Assembly (NCBI GenBank): GCA_963978545.1
Contig: OZ021732.1
Span: forward strand, 24,376,688 to 24,440,687
From: Linyphia triangularis
Taxonomy: Eukaryota > Arthropoda > Arachnida > Araneae > Linyphiidae
DNA: 64,000 nt
Direction: 5' to 3'
Shown here one piece after another: positions 9,828-21,800 of the stretch. The notes beneath the pieces are model-generated. The model saw only the letters and a program-made list of their open reading frames with translations. It searched no databases and was not told where the DNA came from. The position numbers and the translations under genes are program-made. Positions within the stretch are counted from its first letter, which is position 1. Each line of letters starts with the position of its first letter.

Positions 9828-11311
9828 TTAATACTTAATGTCACGATTGTGAAAAGAAAGGGTCATTTGATTATTACTACATTTAACGAATAAATTTTCT
9901 TTCCAGTAAACGCTATATGTGCTAAAAGTATTACAATCCCAAAAAGTGTTTATTTGTTTTTTAGTTTGATTAATTTTGATTTGTAAATTATTGAATGATA
10001 ATTATTGTTTCCGAAGTTGACATTTATAATTTCTCAGCCCCTCCCGAAAAAAAATCCTGGCTACGCCCCTGTCGGCAACAATCAATTGAGTGTCCCTACA
10101 TTATTCCCAAAAAGACAGGCACGGGGAACCAGAAATTCCTGCTTGAAGCGTTTGTGTTCTTTCTACATTGGTGTGGTTGTTGAATTGGATTAAGTTGGGT
10201 AGAGTTATAGTTATTTCAAAACTATTCATTCCCCGTAGCATTTTCAAAATAAAGTAATAATTTCTTAATACAAAATTGCAATGTTTGATGCTGTTCAATC
10301 TTTCCATTGCTGAAATTAAATTAGACACACAAATTTTTTTGCTACTATATGATGCTCACTAATTATGTTCGCCGGATTATCTATTCAAAGACTTATGAAC
10401 TGTTGAATTTCCGTAGTACTGTATTTCACATTTTTGTGATAGAAATAAAAGTTTATGCAACAAGTATTTTATAACGAGGAAATCAAATTATCTTTGTTAT
10501 TTTTTGGGGTACTTTTAAAAGGTGTGAGCGTTTCTGATCATTTTGCCATTATTATTATTATTATTTTATTTTTTTTTGTCTTTTCTCTGAAGATCAAACT
10601 ATAATTTCATCCACATCTGAAAGAAAAGAAACTCGGAGTTCTGAAAACTTCTTTTCTTATTGAAGTAACTGAATTTTATTTCTAAATTATACAGATCGTC
10701 AGAATTTTTTTCCTTGTATAGAATTTCTATGTTGGAGAAAATTTTGAGTAAGATGATAAAAAAAAAAAAAAAGACTGGGGAAGAGCACTTTGGTGCAAAA
10801 GTGCTATATTTGGTTGGTTGTTTGGATTTTAATGGCGCAAGAGCCAAGATTGGTTAAGCTGAGCTAAGAACTATATTTGAAAATGATCTAACCTTTTTCT
10901 CAAGTTAATTTTTCACAGTTTAAATTGCTCGTTTCATGAAAATAAGCAACTTAATCAACAAAGGGTGAGGCTAGCATTGATTCATATCATTAATATGCTA
11001 AAAAATATTTTAGTGCATAAATAATTGTTCAAATTTTGGTAGGATTTAATGGGTATTTTTGAGGAAATTTATAAATGAAAGTAATATTTGGGGGGGGGGG
11101 GGGTCGGGTAGGTTATTTGGTAATCTAACAGATGTGCTAGATTGGAAATATTTATTGGTGTCAGAGCTATACAAGGGCTATACTATAAATAAAAATTCCA
11201 ATCGACAATTCTTAAGTTCTCTTTTGTATTATTATTTTTAATATTAATAAAGTGCATGCGTTTTTAATGCATTTCAGAAATAAGCCTCCATTTTTCCCTC
11301 TCGTGATGCAC

Positions 11312-11478
11312 AACTGATGGTTGTGTTTAGCGCTTTGGCTTGTCAAAGATGCAGTGTTCGGCACGTATGTATGTATTCGACATGCGTGGTATTCGGATTT
11401 CACGTTAAGCTGTAGGTTCCGGTCTGATTAACCGTCATTGTGCATTAAAATAGTTTGCTGATTGTAAACCAACCAACC
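11312..11478 (+). mobile_element. SINE family 2, degraded
   Basis: The start CTGATGGTTGTGTTTAGCGC, the CACGTTAAGCTGTAGG body and the tail GATTGTAAACCAACCAACC match family 2. The box B region (GTGTTCGGCACG) is badly eroded. The R copy is at about 29484-29650. Confidence 0.6.
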
Positions 11479-11898
11479 CCTCTCATGGTTGACTTCAAAT
11501 TGCGTAACCTAACTTAGCTTAATCTTAGAACTCTATGAAATTTTCACGGTCAATCCAAACAAAAATGTAGAATTCCAAGTATTTGAATAAAGGAACAAAA
11601 GAAGTATATTAGTTCCGAAGATGAAAGTCCCGCACACTTTTTGAAAAATGATGGTCCTTTATGACACAAGACGAGTTTATTTAAAATCGAAAATGAGGAG
11701 TGGGTTATTAAAACGAAATGTCCATAAAATGAGATACAGCAACAATAAGTCAATCAATCCTTTGCAAATGTTTAGCCAATTTAGCGTCCTTCTAGTTCTA
11801 GAAATCTACCTTGGATGTTATGCTATAAAAATAAAATTGCACATTTGGTAGACAATATCCTTCCTGTTCATATAAAATCCAGTTTAATTTTGGTCCAC

Positions 11899-12086
11899 CT
11901 GATGGCTGTGTGTTTAGTGGGTTAGCGCTCTGGCGTCGCATGCTAAAGATGACGAGTTCGAAACCTGGGTGATGCATGAATGTTCGTTGTGGTTCGGAAT
12001 CCACGTTATTTGTTGTATGCCGTTATCCCGGCGTGATTATCCGTTAATGTACTCAAGTATAGGTCGTTGAGTGCACAATCCAACCA
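11899..12086 (+). mobile_element. SINE family 2
   Basis: A well-preserved copy. Its tRNA-like head includes GGGTTAGCGCTCTGGC (box A-like) and GAGTTCGAAACC (box B-like), followed by TGTTCGTTGTGGTTCGG and the tail GAGTGCACAATCCAACC. The R copy is at about 28875-29063 on the minus strand. Confidence 0.75.
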
Positions 12087-12692
12087 GTTTAATTATGCGG
12101 TTTTGTGTATGAAAGATTCGAATCCAGGACCTGTGTTTATGCTTGAAGTTAATTGACTTTTTAAACATTTTATAGCATTTTCTCAAATTTTTTGAACTGT
12201 GTAATTCAATTTATTAGTATTACGTTCATATCATGGTTGATCACACACACAAAAAAAATTTCGTGCAATAGAGCAAGTGTAGAACTTACAAATCTTTAAA
12301 GCTCAATATCTGAAAATGAGAAACGCATGTCACTTGACATTTGACTACATTTGGTCGTACGACATTTGCTTGGTTTTAAAACATAACCATTTATAAAATA
12401 CTTCAAGTTTCCATACTTTTAAGTAATTAGAACGTTCAGATCAGTCGCATAACCAGGAAGGGGAAATATCTCCTCCAAAAGTTATAAGTTGATATCATCG
12501 ACTCAATATGAGTTTTACATATAGATATTTTTTATTGTATTACTAGGCTCATGGAATTTAATACTAGAAGTGATACGAGGAAAATTTGCTGAAGGAATGG
12601 ATTAGAAACAGTCAACTACGATGTTCCCTTTCAACATCAATGATTGATTGAAAAAAAAAATTGAATGAAAGGAAATAATCTATTGCATTTGT

Positions 12693-13323
12693 GTTATCGG
12701 CAATGTATTTAATCCGGCATTTTATAGAATACCTAGGCAATTTATATAATGATGAAAACTTGCCTGCAAAGTATGAAACGATTAAACATTTTATATATTG
12801 TCTAGGAATTCTATAGAATGGCAAATGACAAAGTATAAAATATAACATCAATTTTTTGTAAAGTTCATCTAATGACCCTGCTTTAATTTTTATAAGAAAT
12901 AAAATTAAGTGAAATTGAAAATAAGTAAATTATTAACTTTTTTATTGGAACAATTAGGTTCATATTTAATTTTGTTTTATTAAAAAGAAAGGAATACATT
13001 TTGTTTTCTATTTTACGTATTTTAAAGAAAAGTTTTTTAATGGCTGTCTTTCATTAGTTTTTCAAAATAACATGCGTATTTTTGAGGATAAAAGTCTTTT
13101 TTTTTTTTTTTTTTTTTAAAGCCTTATTATAACTCTTTTTTCATAGTTTGTTTGAAGAGCGTTTATCATTCAATAGAATGCATAGGTATTATCGTATTAT
13201 ATACAATGTCTAGATAAAATATATAATAATTCTCATATTTCATACTTTACCTAAAAACGATGTGCATTATAAATACCTAGGTATGCTACAGAGAATGCCT
13301 GCTTTACATACATTGCTGGTAAC
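12693..13323. mobile_element. TIR element with CCTAGG-containing ends
   Basis: Imperfect inverted termini of about 48 bp: GTTATCGGCAATGTATTT at the left up to ACCTAGG, and ACCTAGG to ACATACATTGCTGGTAAC at the right. Further in are diverged repeats of the same kind (TCTAGGAATTCTATAGAATGG at 12800-12825, ATACAATGTCTAGAT near 13200). There is no transposase frame and no convincing target duplication, so the superfamily is unassigned. The mirror copy in R is 27636-28268. Confidence 0.55.
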
Positions 13324-15117
13324 TCATACAAACATGTGTTCAGTTATAGGCTACATATTTTAACAACACAGTTGTTGATTAATTCCTTTAATACATTTCC
13401 TGCTAAGCGGTCTTTGTATGCTTGCACTGAAAGACGATATCATTAAGCCAATGCTTTACTTACAATCATTCGCTAATGTTACCAAATGGACAACAACATT
13501 CTGACTTATGTTTTGTAACCAATTCGATCTCAAGTTACAGAAGCTCGATATATATATATGTTCCTAAATTTTTTTCTTGATTTTCCACGTATAATTATAA
13601 TATATTTTCATACTTGAATACGATATGAGCGGGAATGAATTTTAACTTTTATATTAACACAAAATTTGATTTCGTATCCCCTCCCGAAATATATTCCTAG
13701 CTAGGTCACTGGTTCAGATCAATAAATTTTAAATAATATAAGCTTATTTCTTTATTATTTGTAATGTTATCTACAGTCTCGAAAGTATTAAAAATAACTT
13801 CTACTCTATATTGATAACTAATGATAAATAACTAATGAATTCTTTAAAATAGAAAATAATGTAGTTGTTCTTCCAGAAAGATTGATTCCACGATTTTCAA
13901 ATGCATACCATTTTGTTTTATTAAGAACTACAAAGTGAAAAGGTACAAAAGTCTTAAGAGATCACGTGCAAATGCAAATCAAGTTGGTCCTGAAATTGCT
14001 CAAATAATATTAGGTAATTGTAAATGCAAAAATCAAATCTTAAGTAACATAATATAAATTAAAAGAAATAAATGTCCATTTAATAACGAAAAAGCTACCC
14101 ACAAAAATAAAATGTTCACTATGAACCTTCTATATGCTTACACGGAATCGCTGCTTATTTAAGCAATTTTGAGCTAACATCGACTTTTAATGTTTGACTA
14201 TTACGAAAAGAACCATCGATTCCATGCCATGGACTAATTTTATTTGCCCCAAAGCTTGCAATGCATCGTGACCGATAATGAGTCTATTTGTCCAGTTTCA
14301 GCATGATTGGATGACGGGAATTGCATTAATTAATCTTCTGATGGGTAATAGAAGCATGTGTAAAAGCAGCCTTTGAGTGACAACCCTCAAAATTTGATAG
14401 AATGCATTGCTTTGAACAACGAATCTACCTGCAAAATTTCAACTCAAATGACAGCAAGTGGATTAATTATTCACTCTACAGATTTGCCTGCCGTTAATAT
14501 AAAATATTAAATACAAAGTTAGGCCTCTGAATTGGTTCCCAATTTAGTCAAATGCAAGTTTTCGAAAAAAAATACCACATGTACAATAACTTATAGTTCC
14601 TCAACAAAAAAATTAAGCTAAATAAACTTTGAGCATCCATCTTATAAATATACTGAAAGATAGCCCCAATATAAACATAAAAAAATAATAATAAATAAAA
14701 AAAAATAAGATTTAATTCGAAAAATAATACAAATGAATATTGCACTTAAACAAGCAATTTTCAAATATTTACTGTACAAGATCAGATAAATGAAATACAT
14801 TTAGTACATTATTAAAATACAATACATATAGGGACGGAGTAAAACACTGATCCCAATAATGACATTTAATTGATAATTTGAGTAATAATCAACAAAGAGT
14901 TGGCTGGGGAAAAAATGCAGTATATTTGCTTAATTTTTTTCTCGACCTAATGTGGTGGGGAGGGAGAGTTGACCACTCGATGTATGTGGACGTATGTATG
15001 TGTGTGGATGCCTGTGGACGTATAGAAGATATTTTAAAACTAGTGTTGGACACTAGAACTTAACGTCTTGTCATTATGGATGATATTCTGAAGTCATATT
15101 GGAAGAGAATAAATAAT

Positions 15118-15471
15118 AGTTTAAAAAACTAAAAAACACCGTTTTAGTAGAAAACTAAACTAAAAAGTAGAAAATAATTTTAAATAAGTGTGAAATAAGA
15201 ATAGAGTGATTAACAAGAAATATTTATTTTATCGTAAAAGAGCGTGGGGTGCTTTTTAAGATATTTTCATAATGGCTCTACTTTTACCAATACCTGTCAT
15301 TAAATATTTGCAAAAAATTACAACAACTGACATCAAGCACCCCACGCTTTTTTAGGATAAAATAAATATTTCTTTTTAATCACTCTATTCTTATTTCAAA
15401 CTTATTTAAAATTATTTTCTACTTTTTAGTTTGGTTTTCTATTAAAGCGTGTTTTTTAGTTTTTGAAACTA
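15118..15471. mobile_element. Foldback element, 136-bp arms
   Basis: Arms 15118-15253 and 15335-15471 are near-perfect reverse complements around an 80-bp loop. Each inner arm end carries GCGTGGGGTGCTT or its complement. A transcript would fold into a long hairpin. Its R copy is 25478-25829, so a small palindrome sits inside each arm of the large one. Downstream sequence to 15820 (ending GAAGCAAATAAAAGCGTG) looks like a dispersed repeat of unknown type. Confidence 0.75.
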
Positions 15472-16110
15472 TGAATTTTTTATTGTAAACTATAATTTTT
15501 TTAGTAAAGTGTACAAACTCTCCAGTTATTTCTGCCAATAGTCACATGCTTTTCTCAAATTTAAGTCATGTGTGTATGCCTTAGTACTTGGCACAAAACA
15601 CAACCGTGTCTCTGAATATGACAAATCGCCAATCCTTGCAAGGATAATGCGACAAACTTATTGAATTATTGTATTGTGATCGGTCCTTGATAACTGTGCA
15701 AAATTTAAAATTAATCCAACGTTTTGAAGTGGTTGAAAATCGAGTTCAAAGATTCCGTTACATACATAGATACATACGAAGCAAATAAAAGCGTGTAAAA
15801 AAAACAGGCTTTTATCCCACAGAAAATACACCTTTTTAGAACAAAATATTTTTAATTAATTTTTTTATGAAATTTAATGTTTTGTTTGGATCAGGAAGAA
15901 ATCTAGAACGTGTTTTTTTTTTTCACATTTGGCCAACAGAAAATAAATCATACATATTTCACATTTTGTATCATTTACATATATCCTCACAATTTGGTTC
16001 TTTTTCTGTCCGCCGTTCGACATTATTCTTAGAATTCCAAGTATTCATAGAAAAGAAAAAAGCCTAAAAACCCATCTTAAACAATCAACCATATCAATAC
16101 AATGGGATCC

Positions 16111-16217
16111 GGAGAACTCATCCCCCGGACAACTCGACCCCGGTCATCTCGACCCCGGACATCTCATCCCCCGGACAACTCACCACAGGACATCTCGCCA
16201 CCGGACAAGTCACCCCC
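16111..16217. repeat. 15-16-bp minisatellite
   Basis: Seven consecutive variants of GGACATCTCGACCCC, such as GGACAACTCACCACA and GGACAAGTCACCCCC. The mirror array in R (24713-24837) has about eight units. Reading frames through it give PPDIS-like repeats that I take as chance, not protein. Confidence 0.85.
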
Positions 16218-16399
16218 AATGAAAGGGGGGGGGGGGAACGTTAGGGAGGTGCATAGTTGAATAGTGGAACTTGCGTACATATTTAAGAAGGCACAACCAC
16301 AACATAGTAGATGCCTTGCCCCGACTCCCCACCACCACTGTTGATGTCGAAAATATATAGACACTTCGTACATTTGGTACGGGAAGACTGATGCATGTG

Positions 16400-16546
16400 T
16401 AAGATGAATGTCAGGCACGGATCTAGAGATATATATTGGGGAGGAGAAGGGGGGGGGCGTATTGCTTATATGTGAGGAAGGTTTTTATTAATATTTTTAA
16501 TAACTAATGGAGTATGGTCTAATAAATATGGAATTATTATATTTCG

Positions 16547-16579
<33 letters not shown>

Positions 16580-17700
16580 GACGTAGATGAAGACATTTTA
16601 TAGAATCGAGAATATATAGACATGAGTGAGTTATAACATTTCGTAAATCTGATATGATGCAAAGCAAGTTGATGTATGTGTAAGATGATTGTCTGGCGCG
16701 GATCTAGAGAGATATAGTAGGTGAGGGGTGTGTATTGCGTACATATGGGGTAAGTGTTTATTAATATTTTTTATTACTAATGAGTAATTAAATTATGGAA
16801 TTTTTATATTTCGAATTTACTTTCCTTTTTGACGCAGATGAAAAGACATTTTATAGTATCGAGAATATATAGACGCATCGTATATTAGATAGGATAAAGG
16901 GTAAGAGTGATGTGTCAGATTACTGTCATGCGTGGATCTAGAGAGGCGAGGGTTCGTATTGCGTACATATGGTCAAACTTTTTATTAATATCTTTAATAA
17001 GTAATAAGTTATTAAAATATGGAATTTTTATATTTCGGATGTTTTTTGTTTTTTTTTTCTTTTTTGGAGTAGAGATATTTCTTTTTGACGAAAGAGATTT
17101 AATAGTATCGAGAATATATAGACATTTCGAATATAAGACATGATGCAGGGTAAGACTGATGTGTCAGATAATTGTCAGGCGCGGATCTAGAGATATATAT
17201 TAGGAGACGCGGGGATGCGCGTTGTGTACATATGGGGAAAGTTTTTATTAATATCTTTAATAAGTAATGAGTTATTAAAATATGGAGTTTTTATACTTCG
17301 ATTTTATTTTTTTCCCCTTTTTGACGTAGATGAAAGAAAATAGTATCGAGAATATATAAACACTTCGTATATATTTGATATGATGCCAGATAAGACTGAT
17401 GTATGTGTCAGATGATTGTAAGGCAAGGATCTAGAGGTATATTTTAGGAGAGGCGGGTTCGTGTTGAGTACATGTGTGGAAACTTTTTATTAATATCTTT
17501 TATAAGTAATTAGTTATTAAAATATGGAGTTTTTGTATTTCGGAGTTTTTTCCTTCTTTTTTTTATGTGGATGAAAAGACATTTAATAGTATCGAAAATA
17601 TATGGACATGAGTTTGTTATGCCACTTCGAATATTTCATATAGACAATACTGATGTATGTTTAAGATTATGTGCACACTATGACCAGGCAAGAATCTAGG
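16400..17700. repeat. Tandem array, period about 250 bp
   Basis: About six diverged units, each with GGCGCGGATCTAGAG (near 16417, 16694, 16930, 17180, 17424 and 17688), a GTTTTTATTAATATC stretch, a poly-T tract and GTATCGAGAATATATAGACA. Spacing runs from 234 to 278 bp. The array is next to the minisatellite. The mirror array in R is 23020-24480. It is AT-rich and non-coding. Confidence 0.85.
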
Positions 17701-17758
17701 GAGGTTTTATTAAAAGGAATATGCGAATTGATCACATGTAGCGTACATTAAAAGTTAA

Positions 17759-18335
17759 GAGGGGTCGGAAGGCAATTTTTTTTCTCGGAACCCATTTTGA
17801 AGTTTTTAGCACATCACAATATTTGAAATGTTATCTACAAAATGGTTTAACTTGGTGGTCAATGCGCACATCCGAAGTACTTTCAAATATTTTTTTGAAA
17901 CAATAACATCACTGAAAAAAAAGCGCCCGTCTGCTTTGTACTTTAAACGCTGTTTTCTCAAAATGCTGTTTTTTCATACCAATGTACCTTTTCCTCAGGA
18001 TCTACTCGATATTTTGCTTTTAAATTTTTTTCCCCGGTACATATTGTATTTTTATACAAACAGACATATGCTTTTACAGAAATGTTGATTAGATTTTTTT
18101 TAAAAAAATCCTAACCATGTTGGGTTTTTTTTGGAAAATTTTATTAAAAAATTACAAAACACCATAAATCCTAAACAAAACTTTTTTTTGTTTTACAAGA
18201 GGATATCTTAGTCCATGTCAAAGTGTTTTAATATTGGCTGTACAAAATCTTAAGCTGATGCTACGAGTAATTCTGAGTAAAGGTACATAAAAAAGGCCTT
18301 TTTAAGATAGGCTAAATAAAGCCTTCCGACCCCCA
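17759..18335. mobile_element. TTAA-flanked MITE present only in L
   Basis: Terminal repeats GAGGGGTCGGAAGGC and GCCTTCCGACCCCCA (one end-base difference) bound 577 bp between TTAA at 17755-17758 and 18336-18339. The mirror region in R (about 22980-23020) runs straight through without it. TTAA target sites suggest piggyBac or Kolobok; the ends do not begin with CCC, so Kolobok is possible. An 86-codon frame inside has no recognisable family. Confidence 0.75.
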
Positions 18336-18666
18336 TTAAGAACTTTTAGAAATGGTGTAGCACTAACGTACACGTCTATCATCGATTTTAAAGTAGAAAT
18401 TGCATAACTCCTATGGGATTCAATCATGAGGCTAATTGCATGCTAGGCACACAATGTTGTTAATAAAAGCTTTGAAAGTTTCATCATTGACAACGTTTTC
18501 TCGCCAACGTGGTATGTTGACAAAATTATAAATTGTTTTTGGTATTCGGCGACATGATTTAAAATCGCAATGAGGAAAGGTTACTGCGTTTTCATTCTAT
18601 AGCGAGATATGGAATATTTAGCCAGTTTCATTTCAACCCTTTCAACTCCTTCGGTTTTTAGCTTAG

Positions 18667-18835
18667 TTGATGGCTGTATTGTTAGCGATCTGGCCTTGCA
18701 TGCCAAAGGTGTCGAGTTCGAATCACAGGTTAGGCACATATGCTCTTTTTGGCTTGGATTCTACTTTAAGCTGTAGTTGTCGCTTGATGAGCCGTCATTG
18801 TGCATAAAAATAGATCGTTAAGCGTAAAAAACAAC
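18667..18835 (+). mobile_element. SINE family 2 at the inner palindrome edge
   Basis: The head (GATGGCTGTATTG, CTTGCATGCC, GTCGAGTTCGAATC) and the tail (GTCATTGTGCATAAAAATAG) are intact here. In R only the first part of the head is mirrored (about 22650-22700). The palindrome therefore stops inside this SINE. Confidence 0.75.
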
Positions 18836-21800
18836 ATCCTGTTTTTTCTCTTTTCTTTCAGATAACAGTAACACAAAATTAATATGAGTTAATTAAGTAC
18901 TCAATCAATATTAACTTATTAAAACTGCAAAGATATATTTCCTTTTTTTTTTTCCTAATGGTAAATGTTTTGAAATTTAGATAACTTTAATAACAGCATA
19001 TAATATTAAGAAAGTTTTTTGTTATTAAGTAAAAGTGACTAAGTGAAGAATACATCATTAGATGCTGCTTCTGCATGCGTTAGTCGCAAATCGGAAAAAA
19101 AAAAAAAATGCTTTTGAAACATCGAAAAATAAAACAAATTTATTTAACAAAAGTTCATTTTTTAATACAAAAACACATCACGAATATAAAATATTTCAGT
19201 ATTATGAATCATTATTTACAGTAGTTCCCATAATTTTTCGAATGATGAAAACTCAATAATATAAATTGGTTAAGAAATTAATTTCTAAATGGTACATTTT
19301 ATAAATTTTTATTTTTATTTTTTCATGGTTACTTTATGAAAATGTGAGAAAAAGCTATTTTATCTAGAAATTTAAATAAAGATACAAACATGAAGAATGA
19401 TTGTCAAATGGAAGTGTATTTAAAAATAATATTAATAGATTTTTCATTGCCTAAAAAGTGTGTTTATATCTTTATTATTAAATTAAACAGTTTCGAAATT
19501 CAGTTTTCTACCTACTAAAAAATATATAACTACTGTACAAGATGGATTTTGAAAATTAAAATTTAAAAAATAATAACTTAATCAAGCATTTAAGGGGAGA
19601 CAAAAGTCTTAGATAACCAGATCAATCGTATTTTTATACAACTTCCTATTGCTCTAAATTATTTAAAATGCAATATTTTTAATTTACTTTTTGACACAGT
19701 TAATAATAACGTATTTATTATGATTATTACTCAGATAATTTTTTAAAATTTAATTTATACTTTATGTATTATGTCTATATTTAAGACTTTGAATTTTAAA
19801 ATTATTATAAGGCAACCTTTGGTTAGATACACTTTTCAGAGTAAACATACAATAAATTTATATAAAAATATCACCAAATGCAAATAAACTCTCTATTTCA
19901 AACAATTGACCATTTCTTTTACCTAATATGCATTTAAAATTATTTTTTAAAAAATAATATACTTCGCGCATTCAAAAGTTGCCATTTTTCACAACATAAA
20001 ATATTTATTTTTCCTAATTTAAGAAATATTTTAGCCTCACTAGATAGTTCTTGTGCGTTTTCATTATCACGGAAAAAAGATTTAAATATTTATTTCAGAA
20101 GGAGGGTTTGGAGAGTTTCCATTTGCAGCCTAAATGTTTTTTACAAGTAATATAAATTGCTTTCAATAGACTTTTTAACATTTAATTATGCATTATTTTT
20201 AAGGGTTGAAAGTTTGAGTTTAAAAAAGTATCTGGCATATTTTTTATTTCTTATCCCCTTTTTTTTTAATCTTTTCTCTACTCCATAATTGTGCAACTAT
20301 TTGAGCAAAATGCATAACTTAATAATAGTAACTGCTAACTTCACTTTGAGTAATATACATAGCTTCGTTATGCATATTATGTGCATTTGCTCATTCGACT
20401 GTTTTTTTTTTTTTTTTTTCTTGTTTTTTTTCCCCCACACTATTTTGTGCGAATATCCATCTTGTACATCAAGGTAGATCAAGAATTTGGCGCCAGTCCC
20501 CCCCATGGTGTTAATTGATGGACTATCACGTTTGAAGGGGGTCATTTTTTTTTTTTTTACACAAGGGCTTCGGAATAAAATGTCAAGCTGTATGTGCCTG
20601 CAGCTAATAGGGTGGGGGAAAATACAAAAGAATCCCTGATGAGGGTAAATGATTTTCGGTAACTACTCTCTACCAAGGAGAGGCATTCACTGCTATTTTG
20701 TATCCTTAGGGTTAAGTTGGTGGACATGTGCGAAAACACATGGAAAAACAAATTAGTTTTTTTCTGAGAAAAGAAAACCACATTTTCTGTGCAGTGGTGT
20801 CCATTGTCGGGCGACAATGAACTATTAATGTTGTAAAATCTACTTTGTAGTTGGAATTTTTATTAGAGTATAAAATTGGAAATAATTAGATTCTAAAAAA
20901 TGCTGTTTCAATTCAGATTTGACTATTAAATGGAAGATATTGATTAACACAAAATATATAAAGTAAAATAAAGCAAATTTAAATAATTATATATACAAAG
21001 AAAGGAGTGGAGAATAACTTTTGACAATATTACCGTCAAATATAATGTAGTAACATTAAAAGTTCAAAATGTCGGCGTAGGAGTCATAAAAGATCGACTT
21101 TCTAAGAAGTGTGTGCAAAGACTAAAGGTTTAGAAATAACTTTTAGAACTTTCCATTGAACATGGCGTCTCTAAAATTGAAACACTTATAAGTAGGAACT
21201 ATTTTTTTAATCGATATCTATATAGAACCATTTCATGTGTAATTCATGCAAAAGTATAAATAATATAATCATCAGTGTAATAATACTATGAAACAGTAGA
21301 CTCGGCTTTCATAACATAATTATTTATTGAGAAGTTTATATAGAAGCATAGAAAAACATTATAATTTTTCTATCAAATTCTAGTTATTAAAACTTACAAT
21401 GATGAAAAAGTAATCTAAGATGTGGGGCTGGAAGAATTTATTTTAGTAATTAAGAAATTTTAACTGAAAACTTAGGAAGTCTTACATTTACTGTAGATAT
21501 ATGTAGATTCACATCACTGAAGATTGAGTGGGTAGATAAAGAAATTTGTATTAAATGGAAATAAAACTGTTTATCAATACAACTTTAGTTTTAGTTGAAG
21601 ACCTGTTGTTCATTATAAGTACCAACATATCAGGGCCTATTCTAACGGGCAGTCGTGGCCTATTTGGGCAGTCGTAAATTGTATTTGGGCAGTCGTAAAT
21701 CAGATATTGGGCAGTCGTAAAAAATAGAAAAACAAGAAAATTAAAAATATGATTTTATTAAAGGAGTGCAATTATTATTCATCTTTTTGAATTTGAGTAT

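Larger units (their letters stand above)
7788..10071 (+). mobile_element. hAT DNA transposon, 2284 bp
   Basis: The ends CAGGCGCGTAGCCAGG and CCTGGCTACGCCCCTG are inverted repeats with one mismatch. They are flanked by a perfect 8-bp target duplication TCGGCAAC at 7780-7787 and 10072-10079. The 8-bp duplication, CAGG-type ends and a hATC-containing transposase identify hAT. The mirror position in R (30881-30888) is an unoccupied single copy of the site, so the element entered L after the two arms existed. It encodes a 5'-truncated, stop-containing transposase and carries a nested MITE. Confidence 0.95.
6648..18710 (+). repeat. Palindrome left arm (L)
   Basis: Read on the other strand, this arm matches 22641-32030 (R) nearly end to end. 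Summed mirror coordinates are constant over long stretches. They shift by 2284 across the hAT insertion (38678 at 6735/31943, 40962 at 11798/29164) and by about 420 across 16.1-18.5 kb. Outer and middle parts are nearly identical: a 79-residue frame at 12612-12851 is unchanged in R at 28110-28349. The inner 2 kb are more diverged. No cellular gene was recognised. Between listed elements (6900-7780, 10090-11300, 13330-15100, 15480-16100) I see only AT-rich sequence and short homopolymers. Confidence 0.95.

Noticed and set aside
11090..11104. Poly-G tracts here and at 16223, 22199 and 24409 as G-quadruplex elements
   Set aside because: They are single homopolymer runs that differ in length between mirrored copies and may include sequencing error; no structured G4 pattern beyond that.
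20557..20817. 86-codon minus-strand frame in the palindrome centre
   Set aside because: No family resemblance and no start context; treated as chance.
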